DNA from: Zymoseptoria tritici IPO323
Taxonomy: Eukaryota; Ascomycota; Dothideomycetes; Mycosphaerellales; Mycosphaerellaceae
Length of the DNA stretch: 64,000 nt
Assembly: GCF_000219625.1 (NCBI RefSeq)
Contig: NC_018210.1
Coordinates: 806,001 to 870,000, forward strand
Reading direction: 5' to 3'
A model generated the notes under the pieces. That model did not search any database and had not been told where the DNA came from. It worked only from the letters and a program-made list of their open reading frames with translations. This document shows, in pieces, positions 10,975 to 21,777 of the stretch. The translations under genes and the position numbers were made by a program. Each line of letters starts with the position of its first letter. The stretch's first letter is position 1.

Positions 10975-12851
10975 ATGTCTCCCAACCCATCATCCGCCTC
11001 CTCACCGCCCAGAATGTCTTCCCTCAAGGACTCCTCGGATATCACAATCCACGCCTTCCCTCCCAACGATCCATCCAACCCCTACAACTGGTCCTTCTCC
11101 CGGAAATGCCTGATCATAGCCCTCGGAACCCTCGTCGTGCTCAACTCGACCCTCGCATCTTCTCTACCATCTCTCGCTTCCCCTCAACTGGCTCGCCACT
11201 TCAACGTCACAGACGACTTACAACTAGTCCTCCCCAACTCAGTCTATCTAATCGGCTACGTCGTCGGACCGGTCTTATGGGCTCCTCTGAGTGAGAACTA
11301 TGGACGGAGATGGATCATCATCTCGACGTTCTGGGCCTTCACAGGAGCGATGGCGGGATGTGCGGGTGCGAACAGTTGGGGGATGTTTGTGGTGATGAGG
11401 TTCTTGAGTGGTATGTCTACCGATGATATGGACAAGGCAGTAACAGAACGTATGAATGCCACGAGACTAACGGTCTCCGAACTGCAGGCCTCTTCGGCGC
11501 AACCCCCATCTCCCTCACAGGCGGCCTCTTCGCCGACGTCCTCGACGACCCCATGTGGAGAGGCCGCTCAATCGCCTGGTTCATGGTCGTCGCCAGCGCA
11601 GGGCCCTGTTTCGGACCCGTACCGAGCGGTCTCCTAGCAGAATACAGTTGGCGATGGCCCTTTCTGTACGTTCACCAAGCCCAACTCTCACCCACCAGCC
11701 CAACAATCCCTCAACTAACAAATCCTGCCTCCAGATTCGGTCTCATCCTCGCCCCAACCTCCGCTTTTCCGCTGAGCTTCCTCCCCGAGACCTTCGGTCC
11801 TGCAATACTAATGTCACAAGCGAAGCACCTACGCCGCCAGGACCCGGACGCGAATATCTACGCCCCCCTCGAGTTGAAACATACCACCCCGCGACAGCTT
11901 GTCACGCAAGTCCTCGGTCGACCCATACGAATGGGAATCACGGAACCGATTGTCAGTGCGGTGTGTTTGTATTTGTCGTTGATTTACGGCGTGATTTTCA
12001 TGTTGTTTCAGGCTTATGGGGTGATTTTTCCTCGTGAGTTTCGATCAACCCTTGCTTGCTCGGCATTCGTATCGGATACGGGAGCTGACGAGCAATGTAG
12101 CGATCTACAATTTCACCCAAGGCCAAACCGGCCTCGCCTTCCTCCCCAGTAAGCACCCTCCCACCACCCGACCCCCCTCTCCCCTCTCAACTAACCCCCA
12201 CTCCTCCCACAAGTGGTCCTCGGCACCCTCCTCGCCCTCCCCCTAAACTTCTCCTACGACACCTACATCGCCCGCGCCAAATCCCGCTCCGCACCCTGGT
12301 CCCACCTCCAAGAATCCCAACGCCTCCCCCTCGCCCTCCTCGGCGCGCCCCTCATACCCCTCTCCCTCTTCTGGACCGGCTGGACCGCGCGCGCTTCAAT
12401 CCACTACATCGTCCCTGCCCTCGGCGGTCTCCCCTTCGGACTAGGTTTCACGCTCGTCTTCATCGGACTGATAAATTACATCGTCGACGCGTATGGAGTT
12501 CTGTCGGCGAGCGCGTTGGGCGCGACGAGTATGGCAAGGAGTACGTGTGGGGTGGTCCTACCCTTTGCCGCGCGGAGGATGTATCGGGACTTGGGTGTCG
12601 GGTGGGCGTGTAGCCTTCTGGGGTTTCTGAGTTTGGTGATGTGTGGGATTCCGGTGGGGTTTTTGAGGTGGGGAAGTTTATTGAGGAGTAGGAGTCCGGT
12701 GTGTAGGGAGTTGGAGGGGGAGAGGAGGAGGGGTGGGGAGGTGGGGAGGGGGAATGTGGTGGTTGTCAGTGGAGGTGGAGATGGAGGAGTTGCGGTGGAG
12801 GAGAAGGGGTCGGAGCAGCGGGAGGAGGATGTGCAGAGGGAGAAGGGGTAG
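10975..12851 (+). CDS. MFS transporter, DHA1-like multidrug family
   Basis: Five exons: 10975-11410, 11488-11665, 11735-12033, 12101-12148 and 12214-12851, totalling 532 aa; every junction keeps frame and the introns show CTAAC-type branch sites. An in-frame ATG at 10960 would add 5 residues. The N-terminal NPYNWSFSRK precedes the first helix, as in fungal drug:H+ antiporters of the 12-helix group. Motif A appears as WAPLSENYGRR in the loop between helices 2 and 3. Several hydrophobic segments follow, ending in a Gly/Arg/Glu-rich cytosolic tail. The transporter probably exports a small molecule across the plasma membrane; the substrate is unknown. The stop codon is 15 bp from the stop of the convergent HET gene. 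Confidence 0.88.
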
Positions 12852-12866
12852 TTGGAAGCAGAGATG

Positions 12867-14802
12867 CTATATCAGATTGATGAGGTCCAGCTTGATGACT
12901 CTATCCCTCCCCAACGCCTCCAAATCATAGATACGTCTGTCGCAGGACATCTCGGCCACGTACTTTTCGGGGATCCGAGGGTCGTGCTCCACCTGTCCCG
13001 TTTCAATGCGTCTGAACATCACATGTTCGCTGCTGTAATCACCAACCATGCAGCTCTCGTGGGTATGTGGAAGCGGACCCAGCAATGCTTCACCCTCCAT
13101 GACGCCGTCGTAGAATGCCGGTCCGACGACAGTGAATGCATTGTTCGGGGCCGGGCGTAGCATCATCGCCGGGTGGCAGGCGATCAATGTTGCGAACACG
13201 TCGCCCACGCGGGCGTGTGCCGGGACAAGACCCAGACGACTGTCAGATCCCTGGGCAAGAGCGCGGCCTCTGCAGTTTTTTCTGATCGCTGCCCAGAATC
13301 TCCAAGACTGGTATTTGTCCTGCGGAGTTTCTCGGGCATGAAGCGTTGCGAGCACGGCACTCTCCGCTGCTGCATGGCTGGGGTAGAAGTCCCAGGCGGG
13401 TAAGCTATCGGAGAAACGGTTGGAGCACAGGACTCGACAGAGTTGACGCAGGACGCCATCGTCGCCCTCGCGGATTGCCTTTGCGACAGAGTCGAAGATC
13501 ATGGTCTTCATTGCGGACTTTGTGGTTTCCATGTCGCTCTCGTGCTTGTTGGGCCAAGGAGAGATCTCCTTGATCTTTCCCGCCATCCTCCCCTGAATGC
13601 GAAGTACTCCACGGTCGTGTTGAAGATGGAGAAATCGATCGGAAAGGCCTAGCCAGAGAGGGCTTAACTGTGCAGCTTGAACAGATGTTGACCAGTCTGG
13701 CGCCCACGTTGGTAGACCACTGGCCGCCAGTATTTCACTTTGAGCTCCGACATGTGTCAGAATGGTCAGGGATTCGTGTCTGCGAATATCGCTCAGGGCC
13801 GCTTCAGCATAGACCTGAGCCACGCTCTTCGTATAGTCTGGCACAATCCCGTAGTTGACGCTGCTCAAGGACAGTGTAGCGTATACTCTATCTCGTTGAT
13901 CGCTGCATTTGGCTGCCCTACCATTCCGGAGGAGCTGAGGCAGGCCGACGTTGAGATCGTTGCGTAGAAAGTATATGTAGCCATATGACTCTTCTCGGGC
14001 CCATTGGTTCAACTCGAAGGAACCATGACCCTTCCGATAGATGTAGCCGACGGCACTGCGCAAATTCAACCAAGGAATGGTTCGGTCGCCGCATCTCATG
14101 ACGGCACGATCGAAGCCAAGTAGAATCTCTTGTCTGATCCATAGCCTCGAGAACCCTGATTACGTTAGAAGCGTCATATATTATTTCAAGCATGTACTCA
14201 CAACTCCGCTGGAAAAAGCGAATGATGGCTGCAGATTGCACCTCGTTATTAATTGAACTTCGCTGATCATCAACCCAACTCAGGTCACTGGTCTTTGCGT
14301 GGAGTTTCGGTGCGACGCCAGGGACGATGTCGTATGTGACATGGTTACTGATGTTCTCGAGGCAATCGAAAGCAAGGTTGCTATCATGATCGTGCGGACC
14401 TAGCCAGGCTATGACTTTGGTCGCTCTAGTGTAAATTGACGCCATGTATCGCACTTGTTCGCTACGCTCGGCGAGATCTTGTTGGTTCACGCAGACTGCA
14501 TCAATCCACATCCAGATGTTCTGTGCGTTCGAATCGGAGCGGAGATATCGTAATGCTTCCAGTAAGTTGCGAGTGGCGGGAATGACTGCGCCAGTCTCAT
14601 GGACAAGAATCGTGCCTGGATCGTGCGGGCTGCCCCAGACGTAGGACAGTGCTTCGAAAGATATTAGCTCAGCATCGAGAAACGAGACCGTCTTGAGATT
14701 GATGACCACTTCGTCTTGCCAGTTCTGTGCCGGCAGCAGACGCAACAAACGGATCTCCTTCTTGGTTGCGTCAAGAGATTGGTAGTCGCGGGCGTGTGCC
14801 AT
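12867..14802 (-). CDS. Heterokaryon incompatibility (HET) domain protein
   Basis: Two exons, 14802-14202 and 14155-12867 (629 aa). The intron joins RFFQRS to WFSRLWIRQEI, restoring the canonical HET motif that neither reading frame shows alone. HET landmarks are in order: YQSLDATKKEIRLLRLLP at the N-terminus, FEALSYVWGSPHD, WMWIDAVCVNQQD, then WFSRLWIRQEI. The C-terminal part carries SDQRDRVYATLSL and LPTWAPDWS, usual in these proteins. I chose the ATG at 14802 because it starts directly at the family N-terminus; a start at 14886 would add 28 residues. HET proteins trigger cell death on non-self recognition in fungi; the partner here is unknown. The retroelement insertion begins 0.8 kb upstream. 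Confidence 0.9.
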
Positions 14803-15585
14803 GACCGGCAGTAACCCGCCAGCGGTGCGAGAAGTGGTAAGGTACCAGGAAAGAGTGATTTCAACTCGAAGCAACCTGGAAGTCATCTCAGGGCGGCATC
14901 AAAAGCCGAAGCACACACGTGAGCAGGAGCGAAACGGCGCGAGCTCTCCGTCGCCGCACCGTCTACATGCAAGCTCGACTGTGCTGCGCCATAACATACT
15001 CGGTAATATAGCTGGGCGAGACTCCATTTCGAGCTGCGTATCGAGATCAGACATTTGAGATGAAGCCTCTTCCATCTGCTCTGCTCTCAATCAGCTACTT
15101 GGGTGGGCGAGTGGCCCAGATGCAAGCCACGGATGCATGTCCTGCAGCTATTGGAGGCTCTTGAAGATCGGCGATAGGTCGTCTGCGGTCGAGACCTCCG
15201 CACAGCCCGTGAGGCTGCGATGCTTGGCCGCCATCATGATAGTCATGTCTTGAGTCCCGCACCAAAGACCCTGATGGTGTTCAATGTCGACGTGCTGCGT
15301 GGACATGTCGAGTGTTTGAGAAGTGTGTCCGTGTGCGGTGTTTCATCACGCAACACTCGGCAGTCGTCGCCCGACGGATGACATGCGGCACAATGCGGCA
15401 CAGTGTGACGACGAAGGAGGGTATTGGAGTGTAGGTACACGCCGGGTAGAAGCGTTCAGTGTGGTACGTGTGGTACCATGGTCGTAAGTACTTGACAACA
15501 TCGCGTCGATGGCGGTAGTCGAGCGAATGAGGCTCCCGCTGAGCTCATCATCAATGTTTCCGATCGAAGATGTCCGATTGACAGC
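14803..15585. other. HET gene upstream region
   Basis: No convincing gene. Sequence composition is normal up to the target-site duplication of the retroelement at 15586. Confidence 0.45.
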
Positions 15586-15590
15586 GAAAG
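15586..15590. repeat. Target-site duplication (GAAAG), left copy
   Basis: GAAAG directly before the first LTR base; the same five bases follow the last LTR base at 21949-21953. A 5-bp duplication is the expected footprint of an LTR-retrotransposon integrase. Confidence 0.9.
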
Positions 15591-15761
15591 TGTTGTGGAT
15601 CATCAGACTGACCATTAGTGAAGTGCACGTGACTAGTGCTAAGGCATTCCTACACACAGATAGCTGAAGTAAGAATCTCACACTTAAGATTCTCTCTGCA
15701 TAACAATATATACCTGCTAATTAGAGGTCTTCTTCTACTTAGCTTAAGTCTAATTACAACA
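15591..15761 (+). repeat. 5' LTR
   Basis: 171 bp, TGTTGT...ACAACA. It aligns without gaps to the 3' LTR with 15 differences, all transitions in CpA/TpG context. Here the outer part (to LTR position 131) is unmutated and the last 40 bp, next to the interior, are mutated. Confidence 0.97.
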
Positions 15762-15762
15762 G

Positions 15763-15778
15763 GTTATAAGCCCGGCGT
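15763..15778 (+). other. Primer-binding site, half-tRNA initiator Met type
   Basis: GGTTATAAGCCCGGCG begins one base after the 5' LTR. Its first 12 bases match the complement of the anticodon arm of initiator tRNA-Met (GGTTATGAGCCC) except for one G-to-A change in TpG context, as RIP would cause. Priming from the internal half of initiator tRNA-Met is known for Ty1/copia elements. Confidence 0.7.
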
Positions 15779-15898
15779 AACTACTGCATACTTAAGGAAG
15801 AATTGTCTGTTCTAAGCGCAGCTACTAGAACCTTATTATATACTATTTAGACAGTTAACTAGCGAGCCGAGAAAGAGCTAGTTATAACAATAGCCGTA

Positions 15899-18800
15899 AT
15901 GCAGGCTAATAAGTTTAAGACTGCGAAGGAGAATAAAGTCCTAAGAAAGGGAAGCAACTTCTTAGACTAGTTAAGGATGCTTAAAGCAGCCCTTATAGAC
16001 AAGGAGGTGTTAGGCTATATCTTTTATAACATTCCCTAGTGCCCTGCCTAACTAAAGCTAGGAATTAAAGTTAGATATCCCTCTCTACTAACTAAGGAGA
16101 GTACTACTTTATCCTCCTAGGCTCTAACTCCTTCCTAAAAAGAAGGAGGGGACACTCTAGTAACAGAACCTATTCTAACTAGTAGACTAAGACTAACTCC
16201 TCTCTAAGTCTGGCATAAGCATAACCTAATTGCATACGGGATTATTAGCAAAAGGATTAACTAATCTCTAAGGCCTAACTTTGGGGATATAGAGAAGACA
16301 GCTAAGGAACTATATAATACTATTGCAGCTACCTACAGGCCTATTGTAACTATAAATATTTATAACAGCCTAAGGATTCTTAGAATTAGCAATATTAAGA
16401 TCTAAGGAACAAATACTTAGAAGTACTATAAGGACTTCTAGAAGTAGTATTATAAGTACATCTCTGCAACAGAACAATACTCTAGGTCTAAGAGCATTCT
16501 AGTCTTAAAGCTTACCTTTAGTAATAAGCAGATTAGGCTGTTCTTTATCTAGGGCCTCTACTATCTAGAATACCTAAGAAGCTAGAGACAATCCTATTAT
16601 ATTAAGAACACAACTCTTAAAGAACTAATTACCTTATTAATTAAGGAACCTCCTCTACAGACATAGAGGATAGCAGGAGGATTTAGGGGTGCTGCAGTAG
16701 ATAATAATTAGTGTACTAAGTGTACCTATTATATCTACATAAATGTAGACTGCTTTAAGAAGCACCCTAATAAGGCCCTAAAGTCCTAGGTACATAGAGG
16801 GAGAGGAGGATCTAATAAGGACAAGAAGAAATCCTAAGACAAGAGCAAGAGACATAATAAGAAGGGAGGAAAGGGTACTATAGCAATTAAGCCTATCTCC
16901 TCTTCTAATGCAGGCTTAGGCTCTAATTTAGACAGCTTATTTGTAGGAGCAGCAATTACTACCGCTAGAATACAAAGGAGTAACACTATTGTCTGGGATT
17001 CTAGTATATTATACTACTTCTTTAATAACAAGTCCTAGTTCTTAGACCTTAAACCCCTAGAAACCCTAATTAGGTTCTCTTAAGCTATTAGACAAAGTAC
17101 AGTTACATACTTAGGAAGTGTAAGGATTATAATAAAGTACAAGGGAAATAAGTTAAACATTATCTTGCAAGATATGTTATACTCTCCTAACTCTAATTAC
17201 AACCTTATCTTAGCAAAGACTCTCTGGCTAAAGTGCAAGGTCTACCTAGACAGGCTATCTTTATGCATTCTAAGGAATAATAAGAAGATAGGCAAGGTTT
17301 AGTCTACTTATAACGTTCTAATCCTCTAGAATGCAACTGTCTCTCTCCCTAAGGGGAGTACTAAAGTTGCTTCTACAACTAATAGGAACATGTCCTATCT
17401 AGCCTTTGCTATGCCTAAGGCTAATACAACAAGATAGCACTAGAGACTAGGCTATATAGGGAACAAGATTCTTAGTATAACAAAGGCTTAAGTCTAAGGA
17501 CTTAAGCAGATTAACACATCTACACTTAAGCACTATAAGCTATGCAAGCTTGCAAGGTTATAGAGAGTAGTGTTAAGAACTCTAAGACTAACACCTTAAT
17601 CCTTATTAGATAAGGTCTATATTAACATTATAGGACTAATCTTTCTACTAGACATCTTTAGATGCAAGTACATCCTTATAATTACTAATGCAAAGTTAAG
17701 AAGGAGATAGGCTATCTTCTGCAAGCTTAAATTACAAGCTGCACAAATTATTAAGAAATGGACTACTAAGATATTTAACTAGTACAAAAAGATAGTTAAG
17801 ATCTAGTTCTTAGATAGAGGAGGAGAGTTTAATAACAATAATCTAATTACATTTGCAAAGAATAAAGGACTAAGATAGGATTTCTTAGCTCCCTATACTC
17901 CTAAGCAGAATAGAATTGCAGAATTATCTAACAAGGTTATTCTTAATAAGGCAAGAGCAATAATAATTAACTCTAGCCTACCTCTCCCTCTCTAGAGTTT
18001 TGTAGTTGCATATGCAATCTTCCTTACTAACAGGCTAGTATGCCTGTTAACTAACAAGATTCCTCTTTAGGAATTTAATTAAGATCTTAATGCTAGAACT
18101 CTATATATTAATCTAACAAAGGTTAGGAGATTTAGATGTAGAGCATATCTGCATAATTAGGGGAGACCTAATTTATAGAAGTTCTATCCTAAAGTAGAGA
18201 AATACTAGAATCTAGGATTCTAGGAGAACACTTTAACTAACTATATAGTTTAGAAGTTTAAACTATCTACCCTTGCTAGGTTTTAGTATAAGATTGTAAC
18301 CTCTCCTTATATAACACATAATAAGGATAAGGTATATAGTATAATACCTGCTGCCCTAGACTTCTAGGGGGAGAGTTTCCTACAACTAATACAACCTATT
18401 GCTATAGAACAGGAAGTCTATGCTATCTATACTAAGGATTAAGATTAGGGCTAGGATGCCTAAGGGCAAGATGCCTAACCTCTTACTACTTCTTATCTTT
18501 AAGAAGTAGAGAACATATTTAATACTATATAGAAAGAGAGAAACCAAGCCTCCCTTTTAATATCTTAGGGGGAGCAAATATTAGGTTAGGATATACAGTC
18601 CTAGGATAACTAACATAAGTAGTCTAAGCCTAATTAGCTAGAGGCTACTAAGTATAAAGAAGCCTCCTAGCTAGCTTAGGGGGAGCATATTTCTAAGGAA
18701 ACAGGAAGTCCTAAGGGATTCTAAGGAAGTCCTAAGGGATTCTAGGAGCAGGCTAATGCCTTATTAACATAGCTATAATATTAAGCATTAGTAGAGGATT

Positions 18801-20554
18801 GCCCTAAAAGGGAAGACCTCTAAGATTATACTATAACTCCCTTCCTAGACATTTATATTATAGGAAAGAGGAAAGTAGGGAGAAGCCCTAAGAGACCTAA
18901 GAAATTAGGTAATAAAGCAAGTCCTAAAAGCTTAGGCACATTTAGACTCTTAAGAAGTAGAAGATTAGTTATAAGAAAAGACTACAGTAAGATCTAGAAG
19001 ATAGGACTTAAAGCAACAAATCCTAATCTGTCTAATCCTAAGACAGTTAAGGAAGCTCTCTTTAGATCTAACTACAAGGAATAGGAGAAAGCTATTATTA
19101 AGGAAGCTAAGTTACTTAAGTCTACAGGATGCCTTAAATAGAAACTTATTAGCACCCTCCCTAAGGGGAGAGTCCCTCTTATAGGGAAATAGGTCTTTAA
19201 GATTAAGGTGCTCCTAGATAGAACTGTAGAGAAGTATAAGGCTAGATAGATAGCTAGGGGATTTACACAAAGGAAGGGACTTAACTATGTTAATACCTTT
19301 GCTCCTACCCTAAGAGCTGCAACAGGGAGAATACTTCTGTCCCTCTTAGTTAACTTTAGCTAGAAGAGGAGATAAGTTAATATTAAGACTGCATTCCTAA
19401 ATCCAAACCTAGATAAGCAGATCTTTATTAAGCTACTAGAGGGAGCTTATCTCTTTAAGAAAGATGCCTACAAGTATATTATATATGTTAAGAAAGGACT
19501 ATATAGGCTTAAGCAGGCAGCTGCTCTCTAATACTACGATGCTATAGACACTCTCTAAAAGCTTAGTCTGTTAAGAACTATTAGTAATGCTTGCCTCTTT
19601 TAAGGGAAAGGCATCCTTATTCTCCTTTATGTAGATAACTTCCAGATCTTTAAACAGTTAGACTATAAGATTAACAAGCTAATTAAGGGATTAGAGCAGA
19701 AGTATACAATTAAGGTTGTTAATACTAATATCTTTCTTAAACTTTACCTAAAGGAAGGGAAAGATAGCTCTATGTCTATCTCTTAGAAATACTATTCTAG
19801 AGACAAACTTTAAGGACATAGTCTTAGTAATGCAAAGAGTGTTAAGTACCCCCTTAACACCCTCCTTAAACCCCTCTAGGATAAGGGAACAAAGGAGAAC
19901 TATAATCTCTTTAACAAGATTATTAGGGAACTGCAACATCTGTTAAACTATACTAGACTAGATATTAGTTTTACTATTAACTACTGTACAAGGTTCCTTT
20001 AGAACCTAGGACCTTTGCATGTTTAGGTAGCTAAACATATCTAGAGATATGTTGCAGGCATAATTAACAAGTGCCTTATATATAGGAAAACTAAGGAGCA
20101 AATTTAGATTAAAGCATTCTTAGACTCTAACTTTGCTAGTAATCCTAGCACATCTAGGTCTACCTTAGGAATGCTCTTTAAAATTGTAGGAGGCCTAGTT
20201 GTCTAGAGATCTTAACTGTAGAAAGAAGTAGTGCTATCTAGCACTAAGGCAGAGTACCTCTCTCTTACTAAGGCAATAAGAGAAGTAAATTAGGTAAGGA
20301 ATCTTATTAATAAGCTCTAGCCCTTTACCTAGGCTAAAAGCATTTCTACTATCCTTATTAAAGTAGACAATTAATTAGCTATTAGCCTTATGGAAAACTA
20401 TGCTAACTCTAAAAGATTAAGACATGTCTCTCTTAGGAACTATTACTGCAGAGAGCAATATAATAAGGGGAGTATTAAGGTAAAGTTTGTAAGGACAGAC
20501 ATGCAGCTTGCAGACTATCTAACAAAACCAAAATCCCTAAACACTATCCTCTAA
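15899..20554 (+). pseudogene. RIP-degenerated copia gag-pol
   Basis: One continuous frame of about 1,550 codons, interrupted only by TAG/TAA codons that are mostly explainable as mutated CAG, CAA or TGG. Recognisable remnants: the Gag start at 15899; a CCHC-like knuckle from 16712 (C-x2-C then a downstream C, with His codons apparently turned to Tyr); protease DSS at 16997-17005, where copia proteases have DSG; integrase HxxLGH-type motif near 17438 (HLGY-like); the integrase core with the first Asp position now Asn at 17687, the second Asp in LDRGGEF at 17813, and APYTPKQN with the Glu retained; RT with YVDN at 19628, where YVDD is expected; RNase H with STKAEY and ADYLTKP near 20240 and 20508. 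Several active-site changes are TpG-to-TpA. Not functional. Confidence 0.93.
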
Positions 20555-20629
20555 TATAGGCGTCTACTAAAAAGAGCATCTCGTGCGAGCATAAGAGGAA
20601 CACATCCTAACATAGTCGCACGAAATAAG

Positions 20630-20701
20630 AGGCTAATACAGGAATTAAACTTGTAACCTTCTAATTTGTAGTTAGAAATTATACTACTAGACTAACTAGC
20701 C
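20630..20701 (-). pseudogene. tRNA-Cys-like relic inside the retroelement
   Basis: 72-nt segment that folds as a tRNA on the minus strand: 7-bp acceptor stem (GGCTAGT with ATTAGCC), D-arm TAGTCTAGTAGTATAA resembling an A box, anticodon stem TCTAA/TTAGA around loop CTACAAA, and AGTTTAATTCC resembling a mutated B box (GGTTCRANTCC). The anticodon reads ACA; if RIP changed one G it was GCA (Cys), and the discriminator T73 also fits tRNA-Cys. One T-stem pair is mismatched. It is probably a captured tRNA or a tRNA-derived SINE, mutated with the element. It is surely not a functional tRNA. Identification is by eye, without a covariance model. Confidence 0.5.
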
Positions 20702-20702
20702 C

Positions 20703-21770
20703 TTAATAAGAAGAGGGAAATTGCTCTTAAATTTATGCCTTAGTACCTGCATTCCTACCTAAGAAGGATTCCCTCCCTAGAATTATACTATTTTATTTGT
20801 TACAAAACTAAGAAGCATAACACTTAGAACACTTATTTTATTCTTATCTGTATAAAGGAAAGGAGGCAACTATATACCTCTACAAAAGCATCTAAGAAAC
20901 TATAAGAAAAACACCTAGCTAAAGGAAAACTTTTCTATAAAAACCTAAAAGCATTAGAGCATGTCCTAGAACCTGCAGCCTACCCCCCTAGAACTACTAC
21001 TAAAAGACTAAGCTAATTCCCCTAAAATCTTAACTTAAAGCCTAGGAGAATATTAGTTTCTATTAGGGAAGAAGGGATTTTAAGGAGAATATATATAGGA
21101 TGCTATGCTACTAACTACTACTTTATCTCTGCCTTGTTAGAGCTTAACATTTAGCTAAGAGGAGTCTAGTTATAGTATAACACAAATCCCTAAGGATTAG
21201 GAGTTGTTAGACTAGGGTAGTTTTCTACTAGGAAGGCCTACTCCCTTAGGTTATATAGCTCCTCTATTACTATATTAATAAGGTCTGTAGTAAGGAGATC
21301 CTTATTAAGCTTAGCTATAAACCTATTAAAGCAAGCTACAAAAGAGAAGGGACCCTAAGCCCTAACATTTACTCTGTTATAGTGTCTGTTTATCTCTTCT
21401 CTAATAAGTTAATATATAGTCTAATATGCTACAGAACTATCTTTGTAGATCTATAGGAGATCTCTACTATTAATAGCTCTTGCTTTATTAATAACTTGCT
21501 AGAAGGTTTTCCTAGGGACAGAGAAAGCTGCTCTTCTTCTAGAAGCTATAGCTAGTAATATAAATTATGTTATTAATAGCTATAAGGGATAGATAATAAA
21601 TTAGCTAATAAATTAGCTAAATAGATAAGAGGTATAGATTATAAAGTAGAGGAATAAAAAAGCTAGAAGAAGATACTTTTTATTAAGCTAAAGCCGAGCA
21701 TTAGCTACGTAGTAGGTAAATACCTGCTATATTTAGGTAATAGACAGCTCGTAATAATGCAGCTGCTAAT
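20703..21770 (-). other. Spacer between pol and 3' LTR, possible antisense coding relic
   Basis: About 1.1 kb not needed by a copia element. On the minus strand, one frame from about 21560 down to about 20830 reads as protein-like sequence with only TAG/TAA interruptions, including REEINRHYNRVNVRA and GPFSFVACFNRFIAKLNKDL. The family is not recognised. It could be a captured gene, a nested element or chance in AT-rich RIP sequence; the absence of TGA stops is expected from RIP and is not evidence for coding. Confidence 0.35.
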
Positions 21771-21777
21771 AGGGGAG
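21771..21777 (+). other. Polypurine tract
   Basis: AGGGGAG directly before the 3' LTR, the usual plus-strand primer position in LTR elements. Confidence 0.75.

Noticed and set aside
1..15000. Aflatoxin- or dothistromin-like biosynthetic cluster
   Set aside because: Only the regulator is suggestive; no polyketide synthase, P450 or other tailoring enzymes are present.
19748..19939. 63-aa minus-strand frame inside the retroelement
   Set aside because: Lies opposite the reverse-transcriptase region of the degenerate pol frame; a shadow.
15899..20554. Ty3/gypsy assignment of the retroelement
   Set aside because: The integrase region precedes reverse transcriptase, and ADYLTKP and STKAEY are copia RNase H motifs.
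20585..20627. CpG-rich inverted repeat TCGTGCGA / TCGCACGA in the element
   Set aside because: Considered as a terminator or a nested-element end, but it lies within or just after the C-terminal pol frame, is short, and CpG survives RIP anyway.
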